Of a stretch of 64,000 nucleotides of DNA, positions 61,301 through 64,000 are shown in pieces; position 1 is the stretch's first letter; each line of letters begins with the position of its first letter. The position numbers were made by a program, and so were the translations under genes. Source of the stretch: Pseudeuparius sepicola (lineage: Eukaryota; Arthropoda; Insecta; Coleoptera; Anthribidae); assembly GCA_963920635.1 (NCBI GenBank), contig OY987298.1, forward strand, positions 66,733,949-66,797,948. Reading direction: 5' to 3'. Under the pieces are notes generated by a model. The model was not told where the DNA came from, did no database searches, and worked only from the letters and a program-made list of their open reading frames with translations.

Positions 61301-61680
61301 ATGGTTGACTTTCTGTCTTTGTTTGTAGCCTGTTTTTAGAGTAGAATGGAATAAAGGGCATTTTAACAATGGGGCACCACGTCTATAGGTTTTGACGTCA
61401 TTGGTTTTATCCCACGTATTCTATGGTTATGATAACAAACAACTGGTCAAAAAGAGTTAAAAAGAACGAGACGGTACTTACCCCCGTGATATTTGTTTCA
61501 CTAAATTGAAACGGCATGAGCTCTATGGTATGAGCATCTAAGTTAGTCAAAAAATAATTGTAGTCCTGTGTCATCATTCCCACCTGCTGGCATTGCAACA
61601 AAACATCTTTAAGGTTTTTCGTTTCACAATCTATTACAAAAAACCTCTGTTCGGTTTTCATAATTTTTTTCAACACTTTT
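19041..61680 (-). CDS. ionotropic glutamate receptor, kainate type (partial; N-terminus off window)
   Basis: Ten minus-strand exons: 61,680-61,482; 37,482-37,222; 35,928-35,713; 35,659-35,456; 31,730-31,646; 31,568-31,292; 25,319-25,112; 22,870-22,633; 22,566-22,451; 19,379-19,041. All junctions are GT-AG and in phase, giving about 714 residues. The order is amino-terminal domain, S1 lobe, M1, pore loop, M3, S2 lobe, M4 and a cytoplasmic tail. The family forms tetrameric glutamate-gated cation channels in the plasma membrane, at insect central or neuromuscular synapses. Landmarks: [27 protein letters not shown] with the ligand-binding Arg, MQQGSEIAP pore, [10 protein letters not shown] in M3, [13 protein letters not shown] in S2. 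The Q/R site is Q in the genome, implying calcium permeability. Upstream exons lie beyond 64,000. No break is visible. Introns, one about 24 kb, are full of TEs. Confidence 0.92.
19664..22176. mobile_element. pogo-superfamily DNA transposon, degenerate
   Basis: Ends GGGGAGACCGGGGG(G/A)ATACG at 19,664 and inverted at 22,176 are each flanked by TA. The copies agree over about 24 bp. It lies between the last two coding exons of the iGluR gene and encodes a broken minus-strand transposase. Confidence 0.85.
19942..21736 (-). pseudogene. pogo-type transposase with C-terminal PHD finger, several breaks
   Basis: N-terminus from 21,736 is a psq/pogo HTH ([39 protein letters not shown]). A frameshift near 21,405 moves the CENP-B-like HTH ([13 protein letters not shown]) to another frame, and stops around 21,240 and 21,175 interrupt the start of the DDE domain where the first Asp is expected. 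The next block reads [15 protein letters not shown] and [12 protein letters not shown], then frameshifts near 20,930. The last block has [10 protein letters not shown] (second Asp), [16 protein letters not shown] and [11 protein letters not shown]. It ends in a PHD finger ([26 protein letters not shown]). DDE_1 transposases cut and paste at TA; a C-terminal PHD is a known but minority arrangement. Non-functional as it stands. Confidence 0.85.
22451..22566 (-). CDS. iGluR exon: end of S2
   Basis: Encodes [20 protein letters not shown] and [18 protein letters not shown]. Matches the helix and Trp-rich segment with the conserved Cys near the end of S2. Confidence 0.92.
22633..22870 (-). CDS. iGluR exon: S2 ligand-binding lobe
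   Basis: Encodes [40 protein letters not shown] and [13 protein letters not shown]. The Glu of MEST is the conserved residue that binds the ligand amino group in this family. Confidence 0.93.
23055..24672. mobile_element. non-autonomous TIR element with ~140-bp TIRs
   Basis: TTATAAACGCCTTGTCCGG at 23,055 is mirrored at 24,672 (TTATAAACGCCTAGTCCGG read inward). Similarity extends about 140 bp inward through CGCTTTTCTTTGGTCACGG and ATCGGGCGCAGTTTTC. No protein is encoded. The interior has a GC-rich segment (23,270-23,430) and the tRNA-like unit. TTATAA at both tips may be part of the TIR or a target duplication. It lies in the iGluR intron between 22,870 and 25,112. Superfamily unknown. Confidence 0.75.
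23835..23930 (+). ncRNA. tRNA-like Pol III unit (tRNA pseudogene or SINE head)
   Basis: A box TAGCCTAGTGGG near 23,842 and B box GGTTCAAATCCC near 23,894, spaced about 50 bp, followed by T-rich terminators (CTTTTTC and longer T runs from 23,914). A rough acceptor and T arm can be drawn, but the anticodon arm is poor. It is most like a SINE head or decayed tRNA. It sits inside the TIR element. Confidence 0.55.
25112..25319 (-). CDS. iGluR exon: M3 and start of S2
   Basis: Encodes [20 protein letters not shown] then [23 protein letters not shown](N/S)LA is the channel gate motif; here the N is S. A plus-strand open frame across this exon is its shadow. Confidence 0.93.
25397..25466. repeat. 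70-bp palindromic mini-element
   Basis: ATTACACT...AGTGTAAT at the tips and TCAAAGATCTTTTA / TAAAAGATCTTTGA at the centre make one long hairpin. It lies just upstream of the M3 exon in the iGluR intron. Confidence 0.6.
25593..25828. mobile_element. nested MITE with related TIR
   Basis: ACTTCCCCCAAAAATTAACG continues for 46 bp and is mirrored perfectly at 25,783-25,827. TA borders both ends. The inner AAAATTAACGCACCAC is shared with the TIR of the surrounding Tc1 element, so the two are relatives. Confidence 0.75.
26095..26935 (+). pseudogene. Tc1-like transposase, multiple stops and frameshifts
   Basis: Recognisable pieces in order: [53 protein letters not shown] (first catalytic Asp), MQDDA (second Asp), [13 protein letters not shown] (catalytic Glu, normally NPIE). 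The end reads [16 protein letters not shown], the usual Tc1 C-terminus. At least four in-frame stops and two or more frame changes are present, one of them at a run of 13 G at 26,482-26,494. The N-terminal HTH is reduced. Confidence 0.8.
27566..27709. repeat. 144-bp MITE
   Basis: GCAGACTTAATT...AATTAAGTCTGC ends, with about 60-bp imperfect arms (TTGTCATTTGA in both). No coding capacity. Lies in the iGluR intron. Confidence 0.7.
28030..28656. repeat. element with many ATACGGTCT / GTCCGTAT subterminal motifs
   Basis: The block ATACGG(T/A)C(T/A) or its complement occurs roughly a dozen times, clustered at 28,040-28,190 and 28,475-28,650 and in both orientations. Between the clusters is a hairpin pair, TTCTTTTTTTATATAGGCCC (28,219 onward) mirrored at 28,365-28,395. 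Dense subterminal motifs are typical transposase binding sites of hAT and related elements; assignment is inference. Confidence 0.5.
28692..29270 (+). repeat. 0.6-kb interspersed repeat, copy 1 (left palindrome arm)
   Basis: Starts TTTTCTTGAAATCGGCATTA and runs to the hairpin region near GGCACTG...CTTGGTACAT. It contains the hairpin AAATCGTACAATAATG...CATTATTGTACGATTT near its start. Forms a head-to-head palindrome with copy 2 around an (AT)n core. No coding frame is conserved among the four copies. Confidence 0.85.
29281..29340. repeat. (AT)n centre of the large palindrome
   Basis: Pure or near-pure AT alternation at about 29,299-29,321, framed by two copies of AATATACATAA/ATACATAAATAACTATT. 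Confidence 0.8.
29341..29923 (-). repeat. 0.6-kb interspersed repeat, copy 2 (right palindrome arm)
   Basis: Reverse complement of 28,692-29,270 with a few percent difference; ends CCGATTTCAAGAAAA. The two arms could fold into a stem of almost 600 bp. Confidence 0.85.
30060..30440 (+). pseudogene. degenerate coding remnant, unassigned
   Basis: Reads [55 protein letters not shown], then stops. The next recognisable block is [20 protein letters not shown]. The composition looks truly coding and recalls N-terminal parts of SWIM-type transposon proteins, but I cannot place it firmly. Confidence 0.35.
30545..30880. repeat. imperfect direct duplication, about 145 bp
   Basis: Two units share TTGGCCAATATCTC / TTGACAATATCTC, GACCTC and TTCCCACATAGATC landmarks in the same order. 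Diverged. Confidence 0.5.
31292..31568 (-). CDS. iGluR exon: M1 and pore loop
   Basis: Encodes [18 protein letters not shown], hydrophobic M1 ([19 protein letters not shown]), then [17 protein letters not shown]. The first Q of MQQG is the Q/R site position. Donor GTAAGTATT. Confidence 0.93.
31646..31730 (-). CDS. iGluR exon: end of S1 with ligand Arg
   Basis: Encodes [20 protein letters not shown] followed by FTSPFMNLG. The LTIxxxR arginine contacts the ligand alpha-carboxylate in this family. 85 bp, in phase on both sides. Confidence 0.92.
32000..34480. repeat. inverted pair of an unclassified repeat in one iGluR intron
   Basis: 32,090-32,165 (minus strand) and 34,395-34,475 (plus strand) share GATTTCTTATTATGGATACA and ATTCTTACACA...CGCCAGA.GA.ACC-like sequence. 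A fuller copy at 31,990-32,370 is GC-richer than its surroundings. No coding similarity recognised. The rest of 32,400-35,450 shows no gene. Confidence 0.45.
35456..35659 (-). CDS. iGluR exon: S1 ligand-binding lobe
   Basis: Encodes [38 protein letters not shown] and [19 protein letters not shown] and the WxGMIGE block are hallmarks of the S1 half of the glutamate-binding clamshell. Confidence 0.93.
35713..35928 (-). CDS. iGluR exon: end of amino-terminal domain
   Basis: Encodes [34 protein letters not shown] and [10 protein letters not shown]. The GLTG-F-G-R pattern is the conserved end of the receptor's bilobed amino-terminal domain before S1. Confidence 0.92.
37222..37482 (-). CDS. iGluR exon: amino-terminal domain, IRLINP block
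   Basis: Begins [17 protein letters not shown] directly after NITG of the previous exon, in phase 0, and ends [15 protein letters not shown]. 87 codons with no stop. Donor GTAAGTGTT. Confidence 0.9.
38949..39568 (-). repeat. 0.6-kb interspersed repeat, copy 3
   Basis: Same orientation as copy 2, starting ATAGTTATTTATGTACCAAG and ending near CCGATTTCAAGGAAA. More diverged than copies 1, 2 and 4, suggesting an older insertion. Confidence 0.8.
40690..40990. repeat. unclassified interspersed repeat, copy A
   Basis: CAGGACACACCAAAA, GCAAGGTGTCAAAGTTGAGC and TTAAAGGCATCTGGC recur in reverse complement at 53,340-53,460. Begins next to ATACAGTGTGCCTGG, which may be its end. Confidence 0.6.
41105..41430. 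repeat. palindrome with about 145-bp arms
   Basis: AAAAAGCTTTTATTTAAATG...TATAAAAGCTTGTCGCGAGA on the left is mirrored almost exactly on the right around TAGTGGTATTTACTTAG. Could be a foldback MITE. Confidence 0.75.
41540..42030 (+). repeat. 122-bp minisatellite, four units
   Basis: Four near-identical units with GCCATGTTGGATTTAGAATG, GACGTCACACATATAATCAT and ATTTCAGCTCGATCGGTTGA landmarks, phased at about 122 bp. Unit-to-unit differences are few, so the array is recent or homogenised. Confidence 0.85.
42070..42103 (+). repeat. (ACAT)n microsatellite
   Basis: About eight ACAT repeats right after the minisatellite, followed by TTAAATAAAAGCTTTTAAAA, which is inverted relative to 41,131-41,147. 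The palindrome, minisatellite and microsatellite may therefore be parts of one element. Confidence 0.8.
43032..43230 (+). repeat. 5' LTR
   Basis: Starts AGTTATCTAGG, ends CATTTAATT (AG...TT ends, as in several errantiviruses). Contains a TATATA near 43,131 and AATAAA at 43,186, so promoter and polyadenylation signals are within the LTR. Confidence 0.92.
43230..43247 (+). promoter_or_regulatory. primer binding site, tRNA-Ser type
   Basis: TGGCGCAGTCGGTAGGAC abuts the 5' LTR, overlapping its last T. This form is complementary to the 3' end of tRNA-Ser, as used by 17.6/297-type errantiviruses (family knowledge). Confidence 0.8.
43642..44804 (+). pseudogene. gag of the LTR element, broken
   Basis: ATG 43,642 opens an acidic N-terminus ([16 protein letters not shown]) and reaches IPQFSG before a frameshift near 43,850-43,930. 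The frame then continues [20 protein letters not shown], stops at about 44,118, and resumes [20 protein letters not shown]. The C-terminal part is Gln/Asn/Pro-rich and lacks a clear zinc knuckle, as in many errantiviral gags. Structural capsid protein; inactive here because of at least two breaks. Confidence 0.8.
45084..48896 (+). pseudogene. pol (protease, RT, RNase H, integrase), frameshifted
   Basis: 45,084-46,031 holds an aspartic protease ([11 protein letters not shown]) and the start of RT. 46,031-46,377 still shows RT text in other frames ([10 protein letters not shown]), so it contains frameshifts. 46,378-46,770 carries the RT core [13 protein letters not shown] and [13 protein letters not shown]. 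46,793-47,251 is RNase H ([16 protein letters not shown]). 47,877-48,896 is the integrase, with a [13 protein letters not shown] zinc-binding end, [18 protein letters not shown] and [12 protein letters not shown] giving the D,D-35-E triad. Replicative enzyme set of Ty3/gypsy elements; this copy cannot make a full polyprotein. Confidence 0.88.
48829..50512 (+). pseudogene. env-like glycoprotein gene, frameshifted
   Basis: Begins at ATG 48,829, overlapping the end of pol, with a hydrophobic signal-like start ([11 protein letters not shown]). A stop near 49,015 interrupts it; the next frame is open from about 49,022 to 50,512. Features there: basic [12 protein letters not shown], which fits a furin-type cleavage site and fusion-peptide start of the errantivirus/baculovirus F-like group, a Cys-containing ectodomain, and a C-terminal membrane helix ([20 protein letters not shown]) with a short basic tail. 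Family identity is by position and these features. Defective because of the frame break. Confidence 0.8.
50511..50521 (+). promoter_or_regulatory. polypurine tract
   Basis: AAGGATGGAGG lies directly before the 3' LTR; expected plus-strand primer site. Confidence 0.75.
50522..50720 (+). repeat. 3' LTR
   Basis: Same length as the 5' LTR, with about seven differences (around 3.5 percent), so the insertion is not recent. Followed by the AACA duplication. Confidence 0.92.
52027..52869. mobile_element. TA-flanked foldback element, about 320-bp arms
   Basis: CAGTGCCCGCC...GGCGGGCACTG tips with TA on both sides. Arms share TGACGTCA/TTACGTCACGAC, CAAAATACGC and CAGACAAAAATTCTGACAAT. No coding capacity; Tc1/mariner-type MITE by ends and TA duplication. 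Confidence 0.8.
53060..53480. repeat. unclassified interspersed repeat, copy B (inverted to 40,690-40,990)
   Basis: Contains the reverse complement of the 40.7-kb repeat. A 131-codon open frame on the plus strand (53,080-53,475) crosses it but has no family similarity and is probably chance. It also has internal inverted similarity around ATTCAGCATTTTGAGTTGG. Confidence 0.55.
53837..53864 (+). repeat. homopolymer C run, 28 bases
   Basis: Unbroken C run in AT-rich sequence. Its length is unreliable in most sequencing chemistries. Confidence 0.9.
53865..55500. other. no gene recognised
   Basis: AT-rich intronic sequence. Minus-strand open text at 55,352-55,495 ([20 protein letters not shown]) and around 55,150-55,240 looks faintly exon-like, but I cannot assign either and neither fits the iGluR reading frame. 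Confidence 0.35.
55510..56121 (+). repeat. 0.6-kb interspersed repeat, copy 4, inside a TIR
   Basis: Same orientation as copy 1 (TTTCTTGAAATCGGCATAAA to CTTGGTACATAAATAACTAT). Its 3' end forms a hairpin: GTACCTCGGCACTGAAGTT against AACTTCAGTGCCTTGGTAC. The uninterrupted TIR at 60,930-60,965 shows the exact empty site. Confidence 0.85.
56150..58175 (+). pseudogene. non-LTR retrotransposon ORF2 (RT), 5'-truncated, one frameshift
   Basis: A first block (56,152-56,440) is the linker between endonuclease and RT ([20 protein letters not shown]). A frameshift near 56,435 leads into a 580-codon frame ending at 58,175. RT motifs in order: [69 protein letters not shown], and the catalytic MYADDTTLV. 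The C-terminal region has the LLGITLDSN / [17 protein letters not shown] blocks usual in CR1/Jockey-group elements. The apurinic-type endonuclease is missing, so this is a typical dead-on-arrival copy. Exact clade not determined. Confidence 0.85.
58176..58545 (+). repeat. LINE 3' UTR ending in (CTAT)n
   Basis: Non-coding tail with AATAAA at about 58,515 followed by a short (CTAT)n run at about 58,523-58,541, as expected for the 3' end of a CR1/Jockey-like element. Confidence 0.65.
58913..59980 (+). pseudogene. DDE_3 (IS630/Tc1-related) transposase, three exons, disabled
   Basis: Exons 58,913-59,029 (GTAAAT donor), 59,086-59,292 (GTAAGT donor) and 59,631-59,980. Exon 1 starts [20 protein letters not shown]; exon 2 continues the HTH ([20 protein letters not shown]). 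A frameshift near 59,230 hides [19 protein letters not shown] in another frame. Exon 3 reads [38 protein letters not shown] and [13 protein letters not shown]. In the family the last is FLDETW, so the first catalytic Asp is Gly here. The reading frame then ends after [14 protein letters not shown], without the other catalytic residues. Pseudogene of a cut-and-paste transposase. Confidence 0.75.
59369..60745. repeat. direct duplication, about 130 bp (59,369-59,500 and 60,612-60,745)
   Basis: ATAGTCAGACTATCACTTTA then CAATTTCAAGGCA(C/T)GGTAAA and GGTGATGGTAAAA-type sequence appear twice in the same orientation on either side of the transposase 3' end. Confidence 0.7.
60102..60351. repeat. 250-bp MITE with about 80-bp TIRs
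   Basis: AAAAAACACGCTTTAATAGC is mirrored at 60,330-60,351, and the arms continue with AAACC...TTTTATTGTAAAAAA. Inserted downstream of the transposase pseudogene. Confidence 0.75.
61482..61680 (-). CDS. iGluR exon: amino-terminal domain segment
   Basis: Acceptor TTTTTCTAG, donor GTAAGTACC. Encodes [20 protein letters not shown] and [20 protein letters not shown], ending in NITG. This is the classic kainate/AMPA amino-terminal-domain block ending NITG. It begins in split phase, so at least one upstream exon exists off window or beyond the Penelope element. Confidence 0.9.
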
Positions 61681-61734
61681 CTAGAAAAAATACAATAAAT
61701 CTTGATATAACATAGGTAAGTAAGTAAGTGTACA

Positions 61735-62330
61735 GGGTGGGCCAAGTTGGACATTTTTAAAGGGAAACTCTTTGAGGCTCTGATATTGGCGAAAAGCAAA
61801 TCGATATCTGACACCGTTCTTGAATTACAGGGCGTTTTTCGAATATGTCCGTTTTTCAAAAGTGTCCTTTTTTCAGGTTGATAATTTTGTCTTCTGTAAA
61901 AACATTTTTCTGAAGCACTGTTTTCCGTAGAATCCAATGCTGCTACTACTTTTTTTTTAAATGAATGGTGTAAAAGTTACTGATGAAAAAAAATCAAAAA
62001 AGCTATTAGTAATTATTTTTGGAATGGCAATTTTTTGCTCTATTAAAAAATATTTTTTATCAGTCTTAAACCATTGAGTTGAAGAAAAATTAGTAGCAGC
62101 ATTGGATTCTACGTAAAAAAGTGCTTTAGAAATGTTTTAACAGAAACACAAAATTTTCAATGTAAAAAAGTTAGGGCCACTTTTCGAAAATGCACATTTT
62201 CAAAAAACGCCCTGTAACTTAAAACGGTAACAAATATCGATTTGCGGTTTTCTCCATTAAGTTTATCATACAAAATGCGTCTCAGAAACCGATATCAGTT
62301 TTCGCCTATCTCCGTTAAAATTTGTAATAT
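61735..62330. mobile_element. foldback element beside the iGluR exon
   Basis: Arms of roughly 220 bp share AGGGCGTTTTT, GTAGAATCCAATGCTGCTAC and CGGTTTCTGAGACGC / GAGGCTCTGATAT-like parts. The left tip reads TACAGGGTGGGCCAAG. It begins only about 55 bp upstream of the acceptor of exon 61,482-61,680. Confidence 0.65.
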
Positions 62331-62786
62331 TTTATTATATTTATATTTCTATGTGAAGTACCTTTTCCATTAAAAATACAGTACCTACCTAAAATGTTAA
62401 TAAAAAAAGTTGTTGATAAAAAATTATCTCCCATATTAAATTTGATACTTTGATTTGTGTCATTTTTATAAAAAGTATCTTAAAGGATAAAAACGAGAGT
62501 AGGTGTATGAAGTATGAGTGTATCGGTGTATGGTCGATTCGTCGATTGCTTTGAATTTTATATACGGAAATAAAATATATTCCTGAGTAACATTTTCCAC
62601 TAATATTTTGTAATATCTTTCGCCCTACCTAACTATTTGATAATCAGAAAAATTAAAGTAGGCCAATTATTTTTGAACAACTTTTCATATTCTGAACAAC
62701 TTTTTATATAATGAAATAATAATTTAATTTGTGTTGAGAATTGGTAGGATTTAGGGTTAAAACCAAATGGAAATTATATTAGTTAA

Positions 62787-62832
62787 TTGCCAACGTTTCG
62801 GTATATTTTATAACCATCATCAGGGCTCTACA
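62787..62832 (-). ncRNA. hammerhead ribozyme core, Penelope-associated (candidate)
   Basis: Minus strand reads CCCTGATGATGGT, a loop, then ACCGAAACGTTGGC. This has CUGAUGA, a 4-bp stem II (UGGU/ACCG) and GAAAC in the right order and spacing for a hammerhead core. Such ribozymes occur in the pseudo-LTRs of Penelope-like elements, and a Penelope RT starts about 120 bp away, but on the opposite strand. Stems I and III need modelling. Confidence 0.5.
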
Positions 62833-62955
62833 AAGATATTACATAATATGTTAATGAGTTTCTTAAAAAATTAAAATATATGGAAAAAAAGGAACAAAAA
62901 ACAAAAAACAAGGCCAAAAAAAACAAGGTACAAATTTCAATGCTTACCCAACTAG

Positions 62956-64000
62956 GGCAACATCACAGTTGTTTTGGACAGAGAGGATTACCAAAATAAG
63001 AACAACAAACTTATAGACCAACTTTACAAAAACAACTATATTGAAGGGAAATGTGCCAAACACCTTAAGTCGTCCAATGGTGTTTTTCCTAAAATTTACT
63101 TTCTTCCCAAAATACACAAGAATGACATTCCCTTGAGGCCCATCGTAAGTTTCATAGGCTCTCCCGTTTACAAACTATCAAAGTGGGTTTCTGAACTCTT
63201 GAGTTACGCCTTTCTTAAGGATGACAGATATGTCAAGGATTCTTTTCATTTTTCTGACGCTGTTAGGAATAAGAATTTGCCTGACAATTATCGTTTGGTT
63301 TCCTTGGATGTCGTATCACTTTTTACGAGCATTCCTGTCGATTTGGTGACCACCATCATCAGAGAGAGATGGAATGATAAGATTGCCCCCAATACTCAAT
63401 GCCCCCTTGATACTTTCTTAGAAGTTTTTCAATTCTGCATCGATTCGAGTTATTTCAAATATGAAGATACATTTTTTAAGCAAATATATGGCCTTGGTAT
63501 GGGGAATTGCATGTCGCCGATCTGCGCGGATTTAGTCATGTCCGAGTTACAGGGGTGCTGTATTGGTCAACTGAGTTTTACCTTACCCTTTTTCTACAGA
63601 TACGTGGATGACATATTTACAGCTGTTCCCATAGAAGGAGAATCAGAAATTTTAAATGTGTTTAACTCTTTCCATCCAAGTTTGAAGTTTACTATAGAGA
63701 AGGAATCCAATAGTAGTTTGTCTTTTCTGGATACCAAAGTTATTAGAACTGATTGCAATAAGTTGACAGTAGATTGGTACCATAAACCTACTTTCTCGGA
63801 AAGATTTCTCAACTTCCACTCAAGTCATCCTTTTAAACAAAAGAAAAATATCATTAACAATTTAAAGACTAGAGCTATTAAAATTTCTTCACCCGAATAT
63901 CACATTAAAAACCTCACAATAATTAAAGCCCTCTTAATCAAAAATAACTATCCAATCTCTTTAATTAATAAATTACTTAACTCGAAGTATAATGAGGAGA
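62956..64000 (+). CDS. Penelope-like reverse transcriptase, open to the window edge
   Basis: Uninterrupted frame of about 348 codons from just after a TAG at 62,953 to the last base. Order of blocks: GNITVVLDREDYQNK, FPKIYFLPKIHKNDIPLRPI, SLDVVSLFTSIPVD, GLGMGNCMSPICADLVM, FYRYVDDIF (catalytic YVDD), SLSFLDTKV, WYHKPTFSERFLNFHSSHP, then the HIKNL..IKALLIKNNYP stretch. These are diagnostic of Penelope RTs; a GIY-YIG endonuclease would be expected beyond 64,000. The TAG sits where the family has a Lys before GN, and no start codon upstream is obvious, so the 5' end is truncated or mutated. Confidence 0.88.

Noticed and set aside
61407..61937. 176-codon minus-strand frame read as one gene
   Set aside because: Only 61,482-61,680 is the iGluR exon. 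The upstream part reads through the intron and a foldback element.
1..64000. CRISPR arrays, bacterial operons, rRNA genes
   Set aside because: Nothing of the kind is present. The spliced genes and TE families are eukaryotic, and the regular repeats are minisatellites or inverted repeats.

Overview
The window is animal, almost certainly insect, genomic DNA. It is AT-rich, has canonical GT-AG introns, and holds one host gene whose very long introns are packed with transposable elements (TEs). The host gene is an ionotropic glutamate receptor (iGluR) of kainate type on the minus strand. Ten coding exons are visible between 61,680 and 19,041. They cover the end of the amino-terminal domain, both ligand-binding lobes, the pore, and all membrane segments to the stop codon. 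The first part of the amino-terminal domain lies beyond the right edge. Because exon 61,482-61,680 splices in phase to exon 37,222-37,482, everything between 37.5 and 61.5 kb is one intron of about 24 kb. Insect ancestry is suggested by the errantivirus-type LTR element, the THAP/YqaJ, pogo and Tc1 elements, the tRNA-derived SINE and the Penelope element. I could not fix the order.

Layout. 1,058-5,167: nearly intact ISL2EU-like DNA transposon with matching ends, an AT target duplication, a spliced YqaJ-nuclease protein (SWIM, YqaJ, PHD) and a convergent THAP-DDE transposase that carries one in-frame stop at a splice donor. 5.2-12.9 kb: old debris, including a DUF4817 remnant, a hAT C-terminus and nested inverted repeats. 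13.0-18.5 kb: two large foldback elements, a SINE with a 12-bp target duplication and a broken P-element-type THAP domain. 19.0-37.5 kb: the 3' two thirds of the iGluR gene, its introns interrupted by a pogo element with a C-terminal PHD finger (19.7-22.2 kb), a TIR element enclosing a tRNA-like Pol III unit (23.1-24.7 kb), a Tc1 element with a nested relative (25.5-27.3 kb), a repeat with many copies of an ATACGGTCT-like motif (28.0-28.7 kb) and a 1.2-kb palindrome (28.7-29.9 kb).

37.5-61.5 kb, the giant intron: a further copy of the 0.6-kb repeat (38.9 kb), a 122-bp minisatellite (41.5-42.0 kb), an errantivirus-type LTR retrotransposon (43,032-50,720; TSD AACA) sitting inside one arm of an older palindrome, a TA-flanked foldback element (52.0-52.9 kb), and a Tc1/mariner-related element (55.5-61.0 kb) whose left TIR is split by another 0.6-kb repeat and whose interior carries a 5'-truncated non-LTR retrotransposon. 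61.7-64.0 kb: a foldback element, a hammerhead-like motif, and a Penelope reverse transcriptase open to the window edge.

The TE proteins do not act with the receptor; they are independent selfish modules. Most are disabled by frameshifts or stops. The best preserved are the ISL2EU pair, the non-LTR RT frame and the Penelope frame. All lengths and repeat boundaries were read by eye and may be off by a few bases.
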